A stretch of DNA of 64,000 nt from AC-32 sp963755635 (lineage in GTDB: Bacteria; Actinomycetota; Thermoleophilia; Gaiellales; Gaiellaceae). The stretch covers positions 62,001 to 126,000 of the forward strand of contig CAVWKS010000008.1 of the NCBI GenBank assembly GCA_963755635.1. Reading direction: 5' to 3'. The notes under the pieces were generated by a model. It worked only from the letters and a program-made list of their open reading frames with translations, searched no databases and was not told where the DNA came from. Made by a program: the position numbers and the translations under genes. Positions 41,330 through 50,048 of this stretch are shown here, in pieces. Every line of letters starts with the position of its first letter. Positions within the stretch are counted from its first letter, which is position 1.

Positions 41330-42793
41330 ATGCGAGTCCAAGTGCAGGACGTCGCGCCGGGCGAGGTGCAAGCTGACGTTCTTGCGCTTTCGCTGGCCGA
41401 GGGAGGAGCTCCGGCGAAGGTCGGCTCCGAGATCGACGCCCTGCTCGGACGGCTGATCGAGGACGGCGAGATTCGCGGCGAGCTCGGCTCGGTCCGGCTC
41501 GTGCACGTCGACGGGAAGCGCGTCGCGGTCGCAGGGATCGGCGAGGCCGGGCGCGCCGACGCGGACGCCCTCAGGACAGCGGCCTCCGCGGTCGTCGGGG
41601 AAGTCGGTCGCTTTGCCGAATCGGTCGCCTGGGCGCTCGACGACTCGCTCTCGCTCCCGTCGGAAGAGCAGGCGACGGCCGTCGTGGAGGGCACGCTGCT
41701 CGGCGCCTACGACCCGGCCCGCTGGAAGCGGGACAAGCCGGAGCGGAAGCTGGACCAGCTGACCATCCTCGGGCCAAGCTCGCTCGACGAGCCCGTCCAG
41801 CGGACGGCCCGCATCTCCGAGTGGGTCAACCACGCCCGCGACCTCGTCAACAGCCCGCCGAACGAGACGATGCCCGAGACGCTCGCGGCGCGGGCGAACG
41901 AGCTCGCCTCGCAGACCGACCACCTCGAGGCTGACGCGCTCGGGCCCGACCGGATTCGCGAGCTGGGCATGGGCGCGCTGGCCGCGGTCTCCCAGGGCAG
42001 CCACCGCGAGCCGCGGCTCATCGTCCTGCGCTACGACCCGCCTGCGCCGAAGCACCCGGATCTCGTGCTCGGCCTCGTTGGCAAGGCAATCACCTTCGAC
42101 ACCGGCGGAATCTCGCTCAAGCCATCGCTGCACATGGAGGACATGAAGGGCGACATGGCCGGCGGCGCCGCGGTGCTCGAGGCCACCGGCGCGATCGCCG
42201 ACCTCGGGCTGCCCATTCGCGTCGTCAGCGTCATCGCGTCCACGGAGAACATGCCGGGCGGCGGCGCGTACAGGCCCGGCGACATCATCACCGCCGCGAA
42301 CGGCAAGACGATCGAGGTCACGAACACCGACGCCGAGGGCCGGCTCGTGCTCGCGGATGCGCTCTGGTACGCACGCGAGCAGGGTGCGACCAACATCCTC
42401 GACCTGGCCACGCTCACGGGCGCGATGGAGGTTGCGCTCGGCGACCTCTACGCGGGGATCTTCGGCAACGACGACGCCTGGCGCGACCAGGTCGTGGAGG
42501 CGGGCGAGGCAAGCGGCGACCATGCCTGGCCGTTCCCGATGCACCCGCGCTACCGGCGCTACGTCGACTCCTCTTACGCCGACATCAAGAACTCGTCCGA
42601 CCTGCGCCAGGCCGGCGCGGTGCTGGCGGCGTCGTTCCTCGAGGAGTTCGCCGGCGAGGGCCTCTGGGCGCACGCCGACATCGCCGGGCCCGCCTTCCTC
42701 GAGCGCTCGCGCGGCGACTACATGAGCCGGCGCGGCGGCACGGGTTACGGGGTCCGCATGATCGTCGAGCTCGCCACACGCCTCTCAGCTTGA
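41330..42793 (+). CDS. pepA: leucyl aminopeptidase (M17)
   Basis: 487 residues. The C-terminal catalytic domain has the metal/active-site strings VGKAITFDTGGISLKPS, MKGDMAGGAAV and the M17 signature NTDAEGRLVLADAL, with GGGAYRPGDI. N-terminal macro-like domain about 1-150. It releases N-terminal residues, often Leu, from peptides in the cytoplasm. TTGA overlap with the acyl-CoA dehydrogenase; divergent from the small gene at 40992. Confidence 0.95.
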   Translation: MRVQVQDVAPGEVQADVLALSLAEGGAPAKVGSEIDALLGRLIEDGEIRGELGSVRLVHVDGKRVAVAGIGEAGRADADALRTAASAVVGEVGRFAESVAWALDDSLSLPSEEQATAVVEGTLLGAYDPARWKRDKPERKLDQLTILGPSSLDEPVQRTARISEWVNHARDLVNSPPNETMPETLAARANELASQTDHLEADALGPDRIRELGMGALAAVSQGSHREPRLIVLRYDPPAPKHPDLVLGLVGKAITFDTGGISLKPSLHMEDMKGDMAGGAAVLEATGAIADLGLPIRVVSVIASTENMPGGGAYRPGDIITAANGKTIEVTNTDAEGRLVLADALWYAREQGATNILDLATLTGAMEVALGDLYAGIFGNDDAWRDQVVEAGEASGDHAWPFPMHPRYRRYVDSSYADIKNSSDLRQAGAVLAASFLEEFAGEGLWAHADIAGPAFLERSRGDYMSRRGGTGYGVRMIVELATRLSA

Positions 42794-43929
42794 ACTTCGA
42801 CCTCTCGCCCGAGCACGAGCTCGTTCGTCGCACCGTCCGCGAGTTCGCGGAGGAGAAGGTCGCTCCGGTAGCTGCCGAGCTCGACCGCGAGCACAGGTTC
42901 CCCTACGACCTCGTCGCCGAGCTGGCCGGGCTCGGGCTGATGGGCATGCCGGTCCCCGAGGAGTACGGCGGTGCCGGCACCGACACGCTCTCCTACGCGA
43001 TCGCGGTCGAGGAGCTGACGCGGATCGACTCCTCCGTCGCGATCACGATGGCCGCGCACACCTCGCTCGGGACGATGCCGATCCTGCTGTTCGGCACCGA
43101 GGAGCAGAAACAGCAGTGGCTGCCCGACCTCGCGTCCGGGCGCAAGCTCGCCGCCTTCGGGCTGACCGAGCCCGGGGCCGGCTCCGACGCAGCCGCAGCG
43201 CGCACGACCGCCGAGCTGCGCGACGGGCAGTGGGTGGTCAACGGCTCGAAGATCTTCATCACGAACGCGGGCACCGACATCACGTCCTGCGTGACGATCA
43301 CGGCACGCACGGCTGACGGCGAGATCTCCAACCTGATCGTCCCGAACGGCACTCCCGGCTACGAGATCTCGGCGCCGATGGACAAGCTCGGCTGGCGCGC
43401 GTCCGACACTCGCGAGCTCTCGTTCCGCGACTGCGCGGTGCCTGAGGAGAACCTGCTCGGCGAGCGCGGCCAGGGCTTCCGCCAGTTCCTCGAGATCCTC
43501 GACGGCGGGCGGATCTCCGTCGCCGCGATGGGCGTCGGGCTCGCACAGGGCGCCTACGACCTGGCCGTGGCCTACGCGAAGGAGCGCGAGCAGTTCGGCA
43601 AGCCGATCGCGCAGTTCCAGGCGGTCCAGTTCGCGCTCGCCGACATGGCGGTGGAGATCGAGGCCGGGCGCGCGCTCACCTACAAGGCGGCGTGGCTCAA
43701 GGACGAGGGCCGGGCCTTCGCGAAGGAGGCCGCGATGGCCAAGCTCTACACCGGCGAGCTCTCACACCGCGCCGCGAACGCCGCGCTGCAGATCCACGGC
43801 GGCTACGGCTTCATGGAGGAGTCCGCGATCGCGCGGCTCTACCGCGACCAGAAGATCCTCGAGATCGGCGAGGGGACTAACGAGGTTCAGAGGATGGTGA
43901 TTGCGCGGCATCTCGGCCTCGTCTCCTGA
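42790..43929 (+). CDS. acyl-CoA dehydrogenase (short-chain type)
   Basis: 379 residues from TTG 42790, which overlaps the PepA stop. FAD-binding and substrate motifs: FGLTEPGAGSDAAAARTTA, NGSKIFITNAGTDI, QFGKPIAQFQAVQF, and LEIGEGTNEVQRMVIARHL with catalytic Glu. Position of that Glu is that of short-chain/butyryl-type enzymes and not of isovaleryl-CoA dehydrogenase. Substrate open, though leucine-type genes are near. Confidence 0.93.
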   Translation: MNFDLSPEHELVRRTVREFAEEKVAPVAAELDREHRFPYDLVAELAGLGLMGMPVPEEYGGAGTDTLSYAIAVEELTRIDSSVAITMAAHTSLGTMPILLFGTEEQKQQWLPDLASGRKLAAFGLTEPGAGSDAAAARTTAELRDGQWVVNGSKIFITNAGTDITSCVTITARTADGEISNLIVPNGTPGYEISAPMDKLGWRASDTRELSFRDCAVPEENLLGERGQGFRQFLEILDGGRISVAAMGVGLAQGAYDLAVAYAKEREQFGKPIAQFQAVQFALADMAVEIEAGRALTYKAAWLKDEGRAFAKEAAMAKLYTGELSHRAANAALQIHGGYGFMEESAIARLYRDQKILEIGEGTNEVQRMVIARHLGLVS

Positions 43930-44521
43930 GGAGCCGCGCCGGGAAGAACAGCACGAGCGCAAGCACGACCAGGGCGCCGACGAGGATCAGGACCCGGTCG
44001 CGGGTCGACGAGCCGCCGCTCGACGGCTTCGCGACCTTGACGCCCTGCGCGGCTGCGAGCTGGCGCACGGCGGTCGCGGCCGACTCGGTCAGGTCGGTGG
44101 GAATCGTCCCCGGCTTCACGCCCTTCAGCACGGCCACCTCTTTGTCGACCGGCTTCCCATTCCCCCTGTAGAAGCCGAAGCCGGCCGGCATTGCGACAAG
44201 CACAGGCTTGTTGTACTCGAACGCGAGCTCGTTCCAGAGGAACTTCGAGTACGGCTGCGGCTTGCCCCAGAGGCTGACCGCGGTGCCGAGGTCGCCGGTG
44301 AAGGCGATCACCGCGACACGGATCGGGTAGCCCTTGGCGTTCGCCTCGGCGACCGTCTTCTGCAGGTCGCTCTTCGCCGAGGCCGAGATGGGCGCCTCGA
44401 ATGGCAGGAACGTCTGGTCGGTCAGCAGGACGTCGCTCGCGGGGTCGCCGTTCGCCTGCGCGCCGGCGGGCACGAGCAGCGCAAGCGCGAGCGCGAGCAG
44501 GAGGAGCACCGCGCGCCTCAT
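43877..44521 (-). CDS. exported TPM-like protein with C-terminal membrane anchor
   Basis: 214 residues from ATG 44521. Signal peptide (AVLLLLALALALLVPAGAQA), a domain of DLQKTVAEANAKGYPIRVAVIAF-type (TPM/Psb32-like pattern), linker, and a C-terminal helix (VLILVGALVVLALVLFFPARLLRRRG). Extracytoplasmic domain held by the helix. ATGA coupling with the CtaG-like gene suggests a role in oxidase assembly or membrane protein quality, unproven. The end overlaps the acyl-CoA dehydrogenase antisense by 53 bp. Confidence 0.75.
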   Translation of the reverse strand: MRRAVLLLLALALALLVPAGAQANGDPASDVLLTDQTFLPFEAPISASAKSDLQKTVAEANAKGYPIRVAVIAFTGDLGTAVSLWGKPQPYSKFLWNELAFEYNKPVLVAMPAGFGFYRGNGKPVDKEVAVLKGVKPGTIPTDLTESAATAVRQLAAAQGVKVAKPSSGGSSTRDRVLILVGALVVLALVLFFPARLLRRRGRDAAQSPSSEPR

Positions 44522-45291
44522 GGGCCCTCGAGTGCGCGTTGGGCCTCGTCTTCCTCCGCCAGCAGGCGCAGGAGGAAGTACGAGAGCGCGGCGAAGAAGA
44601 CGATCAGCTGCTCGCCGTTCATCAGGATCCCGCCCAGATTCTGGTCCTTGGTCGCAGAGAGCCCCCATAGCCTCGGCGCGTGCTCGTAGAAGGCGTAGAA
44701 CGCGCGCGCCGAGAAAATGTACGCGAGCGAGAGGAACGCCGAGCCGACGAACGCGATCCCGAGGTAGGCGAGCTTGACCGGCGTCGAGACGCGCTGCGGC
44801 TCGTCCGAGAAGACCGGCCACCAGAAGACGAGCCCGGCGCCGATCAGAAGGGCGTGCTCGAGGTTGAGCGGCCAGCCGGTCCGCAGCGCCCAGTCGTAGA
44901 AGGGCGGCAGGTGGACGCCGTACCAGACGGCCAGCCAGAACGGCAGCGCGACCGCCGGCCGGGTGACGAGCTCGAGCGGCCTCCCGCCGAGGCGCGCCAC
45001 CGCGGCCCGCATCGCCGGTGTCAGGCCGAGAACGAGGAGCGGCGGCGCCCAGTCGGCGATCATCACGTTCTGGAGCAGGTGGATCACCAGCAGGTAGTGG
45101 ACCGCGATCGTCTCCAGCGGCGAGTTGAGCGAGAACGCGACCAGCGCGACGCCGAGCCCGAAGATCGCCGCACGCCCGCGGCTCGGCCGCTCGACCGTAC
45201 GAGCCAGGCGCACGTAGCCGTAGACGGCGAGAGCCGAGAGCGCCAGGAAGATCCACTCGAAGCTGAACGATGTCGAAGCTGGCGGGCTCAC
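44518..45291 (-). CDS. CtaG-like cytochrome c oxidase assembly membrane protein, copy 2
   Basis: 257 residues, seven membrane helices. IHLLQNVMIADWAPPLLVLGL, FWLAVWYGVHLPPFYDWALR and LEHALLIGAGLVFWWPV are the CtaG_caa3 pattern: histidines within helices that could bind copper. Likely delivers copper to the CuB site. Starts at GTG 45291, overlapping the stop of the upstream paralogue (GTGA). Confidence 0.88.
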   Translation of the reverse strand: MSPPASTSFSFEWIFLALSALAVYGYVRLARTVERPSRGRAAIFGLGVALVAFSLNSPLETIAVHYLLVIHLLQNVMIADWAPPLLVLGLTPAMRAAVARLGGRPLELVTRPAVALPFWLAVWYGVHLPPFYDWALRTGWPLNLEHALLIGAGLVFWWPVFSDEPQRVSTPVKLAYLGIAFVGSAFLSLAYIFSARAFYAFYEHAPRLWGLSATKDQNLGGILMNGEQLIVFFAALSYFLLRLLAEEDEAQRALEGP

Positions 45292-46121
45292 TGCGACAGC
45301 GCCGGCCGCCGCCGGGCGGTCCGCCGCCCGAGCAGGTAGGGCCGCAGCAGGAGCGCCACACAGGTCCCGAGCGTGAGCAGCTGCTCGACCATCATCACCG
45401 CGCCCGCCAGCCGCTGGTCGGTCAGCGGTGAGATCCCGAAGAGCTCGTGCGTGGGATGCGCGTAGCTTCCGTACAGCGGGGACGAGCTGAACAGGAGCAC
45501 GTCGACGACCGGCTGCGCGAGCGCCAGCATCCCGAGCGCGAAGAAGATCCGCTGCGGACGGCGCAGGCGCTCGTGGCGGGCGGGGTCGACGAGCTGCGTC
45601 CAGGCCAGCACGCCGGTCACGACGAAGGTCAGGTGCTCGAGGTCATGGACGACGGGGTGCACGAGCGCGTAGTCGTAGAAGCGCGGCACGTGCCAGACGA
45701 GGATCGTCGCGCCCCAGAGGGCGAGCGTGACGAGCGGCCGGAGCAGCAGCGAGAGGAGCGCGCGCAGCGGCCGGAACCCGGCGAGTGGGCGGAGCAGCGA
45801 GGGCGGCAGCAGGAAGAAGACGAGCGGCCCGCGCACCGCCACGACCAGCAGCGCCGCCGCGGCGTCGCCGATCAGGACGTGCTGCAGCATGTGGGCCGAG
45901 AGCAGGCGCTCGTCCCCGGCCTCGTCGAGCGGCGAGACGAGCGGCAGCACGAGCAGCGCGAGCCCCACGGCGAACAGCACGGCCCGGTCCCAGCCCGCAT
46001 GGCCGGGGCTCCGGCGGCGCAGGCGGACGAACGCCTGCACGAAGAGAACGGTTGCGAGCAGGGCCCCGAGGAGAACCGCCGGCGGCGCCTGCCACGACGT
46101 GGAGAGAGTGGCGCTCGGCAC
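45288..46121 (-). CDS. CtaG-like cytochrome c oxidase assembly membrane protein, copy 1
   Basis: 277 residues from GTG 46121. Seven helices with SAHMLQHVLIGDAAAALLVVAV, WHVPRFYDYALVHPVVHDLEHLTFVVTGVL, and a C-terminal MMVEQLLTLGTCVALL. Same family as the gene below but clearly diverged. The open frame extends to 46349, overlapping the divergent lipoprotein, and is not conserved-looking. Two coupled copies may differ in target oxidase. Confidence 0.88.
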   Translation of the reverse strand: MPSATLSTSWQAPPAVLLGALLATVLFVQAFVRLRRRSPGHAGWDRAVLFAVGLALLVLPLVSPLDEAGDERLLSAHMLQHVLIGDAAAALLVVAVRGPLVFFLLPPSLLRPLAGFRPLRALLSLLLRPLVTLALWGATILVWHVPRFYDYALVHPVVHDLEHLTFVVTGVLAWTQLVDPARHERLRRPQRIFFALGMLALAQPVVDVLLFSSSPLYGSYAHPTHELFGISPLTDQRLAGAVMMVEQLLTLGTCVALLLRPYLLGRRTARRRPALSQ

Positions 46122-46188
46122 GAATCGGCAGCGTAACCAACGCCTATCGTTTGACAGGCGGACACCCGGGTCGTGATCCTGCCTGCAA

Positions 46189-47022
46189 ATGGGCCGGGTC
46201 CTCTGCCTCTCGCTGGCCGTGCTCGTCGTGGCCGGCTGCTCCTCGTCCGGGGTCAAAGCGCCGACGATCGGCGCCGCTCGGACGTTCGCGCTGACCGGCT
46301 TCACGCCGAAGCGGATCGCGCACCCGGGGACAACGACCCTCTCGTTCACGATCAGCCAGCCGTCGGGCGCGCCGCTGACGTCCTACCGCCACGGGGCCGG
46401 GCCGCACAATGGCGTGCACCTGATCGTCGTCCGGCACGACCTCGGCGCGATCATCCACCGCCATCCGCCGATCGGCCCGGACGGGCGGATCACGCAGGCG
46501 ATCGACTTCCCCACCCCCGGGCCCTACCGCGTTCTGGTCGACGCCTATCCGGCGGTGAAGGGCGCGCCCCGGAACTTCCAGTTGCACCAGGACATCCGCG
46601 TGGCCGGCGCCTACCACCCGCAGGCGCTCCCGCCCTACTCGCCGAAGGTCGTCGTCGACGGCTACCACGTCACGCTCGCCGCGCCGCGCAACCTGCACGC
46701 GATCGAGCCCGCGCACCTGACCGCGACGGTCAGCGACCCCTCCGGCCACCCGCTCCGCTTCACGCCGTGGTACGGAGCGCTCGCCCACGCCGTCTTCTTC
46801 CGGAAGGGCTCGCTCGACTACTTCCACACCCATGTCTGCGGGCCGTCGACGCCCGGATGCACCAGCGTGCTCGGCGCGACACGCGTGACCGGAACGTCGT
46901 CGAAGCCCGGGAAGCTCCAGGTCGGCGTGCTGCTGCCGGTGGCCGGGACCTGGCAGCTCTTCCTCCAGTTCCAGGCCGGCGGCCGGATCATCACCGCGCC
47001 CTTTACGCTGAAAGTCACATGA
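46189..47022 (+). CDS. His-rich lipoprotein of the copper cluster
   Basis: 277 residues with lipobox LVVAGCSSS (Cys about 16). The extracytoplasmic region has GPHNGVHLIVVRHDLGAIIHRHPP and SLDYFHTHVCGPSTPGCTS, with several His and two Cys that may bind copper. The C-terminal QLFLQFQAGGRIITAPFTLKV resembles YtkA-like domains. Likely periplasmic-side copper carrier or sensor; inferred from neighbours (YcnI, CopCD, CtaG). ATGA overlap with the next gene. Confidence 0.75.
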   Translation: MGRVLCLSLAVLVVAGCSSSGVKAPTIGAARTFALTGFTPKRIAHPGTTTLSFTISQPSGAPLTSYRHGAGPHNGVHLIVVRHDLGAIIHRHPPIGPDGRITQAIDFPTPGPYRVLVDAYPAVKGAPRNFQLHQDIRVAGAYHPQALPPYSPKVVVDGYHVTLAAPRNLHAIEPAHLTATVSDPSGHPLRFTPWYGALAHAVFFRKGSLDYFHTHVCGPSTPGCTSVLGATRVTGTSSKPGKLQVGVLLPVAGTWQLFLQFQAGGRIITAPFTLKVT

Positions 47023-47630
47023 GGCGCCTGCTCTGGCTGCCGGCGGTCGCGCTGCTCGTGCTCGTGGCCCGCTGGCTCTGCTACGCGCTCGCCGCGCCGA
47101 GCCCGCTGGCGAAGCCGCTCCAGGCTTCGGCCGGAGGCCCGCGCCTGGTCGTCGTGACGCTGGTCTCGCTCGGCCTCGCCGCGGGCGTTTCCGTTTTCGC
47201 GGTCTGGCTGGTCGCGCTCGGTGTGCGCGAACGGGCACGCCTCCGGCCGGACCGCGTCGCGCCGAGCATCCGCCTGCGCCGGCTCGTCCTCCGCTTCGCG
47301 GCCCTCTACGCCACGAGCTCGTTCGCGTTCGCGATGTTCGAGTCCTACCTGCACTGGCGCGCCGGGATCGGCTTCCACGGTCTCTCCTGCCTCCTCGGGC
47401 CGGTGCACCGCAACGCGATCCCGATCCTCGGGGCGCTCGCGCTCGCAGCGGCCGCGCTCGCAGAGGCCGGCGCCCACGTGCTCGCCTGGATGCGCGCGGT
47501 CGTCCGCGAGCTCCTGCGGCAACGGCTCGCCGCCGAGCCGCTCTCGGCACTGGCTCCTTTCCGAGACCACGCGCCGTCACGCCCCACTCCGTTCCGCGCG
47601 CGCCCCCGCGGACCGCCGCTCCCCGCGTAG
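47019..47630 (+). CDS. membrane hypothetical protein in the copper cluster
   Basis: 203 residues with four hydrophobic stretches (LLWLPAVALLVLVARWLCYALAA; VVVTLVSLGLAAGVSVFAVWLVALG; FAALYATSSFAFAMFESYLHW; ILGALALAAAALAEAGAHVLAW). A His/Glu patch ESYLHWRAG lies between two of them. Not recognised. Follows the lipoprotein by ATGA overlap and precedes YcnI by 32 bp. Confidence 0.65.
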   Translation: MRRLLWLPAVALLVLVARWLCYALAAPSPLAKPLQASAGGPRLVVVTLVSLGLAAGVSVFAVWLVALGVRERARLRPDRVAPSIRLRRLVLRFAALYATSSFAFAMFESYLHWRAGIGFHGLSCLLGPVHRNAIPILGALALAAAALAEAGAHVLAWMRAVVRELLRQRLAAEPLSALAPFRDHAPSRPTPFRARPRGPPLPA

Positions 47631-47662
47631 CCGGCTTTTCCAACTACGCGAAAGGAGATCGA

Positions 47663-48235
47663 ATGAACAGGGCCGTGGCCATCGCCACGGTGGCGGTTGG
47701 CTCGCTCGTGCTCGCAGGCACCGCGTCGGCGCACGCGATCCTCAGCCCGCCCGTGGCCAAGTCGAACGTCTTGCAGCAACTCACGCTCTCGGTACCGACC
47801 GAGGAAGAGGGCGCGACCACGACGCAGATCGAGCTGACCGTGCCGGACGGCCTTGCGATCGACTCGTTCGAGCCCGCTCCCGGCTGGAAACGCACCGTGC
47901 AGGCCACCGGCTCCGGCGAGGAGGCGGTTGTCCAGAAGGTGACGTGGAGCGGCGGCAAGGTCCCGACCGGCGAGGACTCCGTCTTCCGCTTCAACGCCAG
48001 CCTGGCTTCGAACAAGACGTACGTCGTCGACGTGCGGCAGACCTACTCGAACGGGAAGATCGTCGACTGGACCGGCGCTGAGAGCTCGGACACGCCGGCA
48101 CCGCGAATCGAGGCGGTCTCGTCGCTCGCAGGCGGCGGGACGACGCTGCTCTCGATCATCGCGCTCGTGGTCGGCGGCGTCGCGATCGTGATCGGGATCG
48201 CAGCGCTCGCGGCGAGAGGACGCCCGCTCGCGTGA
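47663..48235 (+). CDS. YcnI-like (DUF1775) copper-binding membrane protein
   Basis: 190 residues with GAAAGGAG 8 nt before ATG. After signal cleavage the mature chain starts HAILSPPVAKSN, the N-terminal His that ligates copper in YcnI proteins, then ELTVPDGLAIDSFEPAPGWK with the conserved Trp. C-terminal helix (LLSIIALVVGGVAIVIGIAALAA) anchors it. Four-base GTGA overlap with CopCD. Confidence 0.9.
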   Translation: MNRAVAIATVAVGSLVLAGTASAHAILSPPVAKSNVLQQLTLSVPTEEEGATTTQIELTVPDGLAIDSFEPAPGWKRTVQATGSGEEAVVQKVTWSGGKVPTGEDSVFRFNASLASNKTYVVDVRQTYSNGKIVDWTGAESSDTPAPRIEAVSSLAGGGTTLLSIIALVVGGVAIVIGIAALAARGRPLA

Positions 48236-49953
48236 GACGGGCCTGCGTCCTCGCGGCGGTGACGGCAGCGGCGCTCACCGTGCCCGCGGCCGCCTGGGCG
48301 CACGCGGCTCTGCTGAAGACCGTCCCGGAAGCCAGCCGTACCGTCAACACGCCGCCGGCCGAGGTGCGGCTGACCTACAGCGAGCCGGTCGAGCCGCGCT
48401 TCGCGATCGTGTCGGTCACCGACGCGGCCGGGCGGCAGGTGACCTCGGGGTCGCCCGCACGCGCGCTCGGGGAGCCGCAGACGCTCGTGCAACCGCTGCG
48501 CAAGGTGCCCGAAGGCTGGTACCTCGTCTTCTGGCGGGTGATCTCCGCGGACGGCCACCCGGTGCGCGGGGCCTTCACGTTTGCGGTCGGGCCGAACCCC
48601 GGGCCGCCGCCGCAGTTCCGGGTGCCCTCGCTGAGCGAGACCGCGCACACGCCGCAGCTCCTGATCGCCCGCTGGTTGATGTTCCTCACGCTCTTCGCCA
48701 CGCTCGGGCTGTTCACACTGCGGGCGCTGATCGCGCGCCCGGTCGCGCGGCGCGTCAGCGGGACATCGCTGCGACCGCTCTCGGTCGCGTTCTTCGCGGC
48801 GCTCGCGGCGGCGCTCATCGTGATTCCGGTCTACGTCGTCCTTGCGACGGCGCAGTTCTCGCTCCGCTCGGCGTTCGACCTCGGCGCGATCCTGCCGGTC
48901 GCGAACGCGTCGTCGTTCGGCCACGACTACCTGCAGCTCGAGCTCGTGCTCGCGCTGTTCGGCGTCGCGGCGGGAATCGCTCTGGCGCTCGACCGGCCCG
49001 AGCGGCCGCAGCGCTCGGTCGTCGAGCTGCTCTCCCTCTGGGCGGCGCTCGCGGCGGCGGCCTCGACCCTCGTCCTGCCGGGCCTCGCCGGCCACGCCGG
49101 CCAGCGCTCGCCGCGCGGGCTCGCGCTGCCGCTCGACTGGCTGCATCTCGCGACGGGCGCGATCTGGTTGGGCGGCCTGATCGGGATCGTCGTCTTCTGG
49201 CTGAACGTCGGGCGCGAAGGCCGCGTCGCGGCGCTCTCGGTCGTCGTGCCGCGCTTCTCGACGGTCGCGTTCTTCTCGGTGCTCGCGCTGATCGGCTCCG
49301 GGATCGGCCAGTCGCTGCTCGAGCTGCCCACCTTCGGCTCGCTCTGGCAGACGAACTACGGCAAGGCGCTCGTGGTCAAGATCGTGCTGCTCTTCGCGGC
49401 CCTCGCGCTCGCCGCGGTCAACCTCGCCCGGACGAAACCGCGGCTCGAGGCGGCCGGCGTGCGCCCCTCGGACGGCCCGGGCGCTGCGCTTTTGCTCCGC
49501 CGGCTCGTCCAGGGCGAGATCCTCTTCGTCACCGGCGCGCTCTTCGCGGCCGCGGTGCTGACGAGCCTGCCGCCGCCCGCAAGCGCGCTCGCCCGCGTGA
49601 AGAACATCGCCGCGCGCGTCGGCCCAGGCCCTGTCTCGAAGGTCATCCAGAAGGGCCCGTACAAGATTCGCGTCCAGGTGAGCCCGAACCGCGCGGCGGT
49701 CAACAACAATTTCGCGTTGACGGTGACGAAGAACGGTCAGCCGGTGCACGGCGCCGAGGTCGTCACGCAGTTCGACATGCTCGACATGGAGATGCAAACG
49801 CAGAGCTACCGCTTCCGCCAGACGCACCCCGGCTCGTTCGCGAAGTCGGCACCGGCGCTCGTGATGGTCGGACACTGGGCGCTGCAGTTCGAGGTGACGA
49901 TTCCCGGCCAGCAGCCGTTCGTCGTCACGCTCCTGGACAAGGCGGGCGGATGA
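48232..49953 (+). CDS. CopC-CopD fusion copper import protein with C-terminal YtkA-like domain
   Basis: 573 residues. (1) Signal peptide, then a CopC domain starting HAALLKTVPEASRTVNTPP, with ADGHPVRG. (2) About eight membrane helices of CopD (LFTLRALIARPVARR, LDWLHLATGAIWLGGLIGIVVFW). (3) An exported YtkA-like domain (IRVQVSPNRAAVNNNFALTV, MLDMEMQTQ with Met clusters). It captures and transports copper. ATGA overlap to the small gene at 49950. Confidence 0.92.
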   Translation: MRRACVLAAVTAAALTVPAAAWAHAALLKTVPEASRTVNTPPAEVRLTYSEPVEPRFAIVSVTDAAGRQVTSGSPARALGEPQTLVQPLRKVPEGWYLVFWRVISADGHPVRGAFTFAVGPNPGPPPQFRVPSLSETAHTPQLLIARWLMFLTLFATLGLFTLRALIARPVARRVSGTSLRPLSVAFFAALAAALIVIPVYVVLATAQFSLRSAFDLGAILPVANASSFGHDYLQLELVLALFGVAAGIALALDRPERPQRSVVELLSLWAALAAAASTLVLPGLAGHAGQRSPRGLALPLDWLHLATGAIWLGGLIGIVVFWLNVGREGRVAALSVVVPRFSTVAFFSVLALIGSGIGQSLLELPTFGSLWQTNYGKALVVKIVLLFAALALAAVNLARTKPRLEAAGVRPSDGPGAALLLRRLVQGEILFVTGALFAAAVLTSLPPPASALARVKNIAARVGPGPVSKVIQKGPYKIRVQVSPNRAAVNNNFALTVTKNGQPVHGAEVVTQFDMLDMEMQTQSYRFRQTHPGSFAKSAPALVMVGHWALQFEVTIPGQQPFVVTLLDKAGG

Positions 49954-50048
49954 GCGTCTACACGCGCCTGTTCCTCGCGCTCGTCGCCCTCGCCGCGGCG
50001 GCCGCCGCGTGGGTCGTGGCGATCGAGGCGATCCGCCGGGTCATCTAG
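49950..50048 (+). CDS. 32-residue membrane peptide after CopCD
   Basis: ATG 49950 overlaps the CopCD stop. SVYTRLFLALVALAAAAAAW, then VVAIEAIRRVI, is a single hydrophobic helix with a basic end. Such tiny coupled membrane peptides occur after transporter genes; no assigned role. Converges with the gene at 50041 (8-bp overlap). Confidence 0.55.
   Translation: MSVYTRLFLALVALAAAAAAWVVAIEAIRRVI

Noticed and set aside
42790..43929. Isovaleryl-CoA dehydrogenase
   Set aside because: The catalytic Glu is in the EGTNEVQ position typical of short-chain enzymes; isovaleryl-CoA dehydrogenase has it elsewhere.
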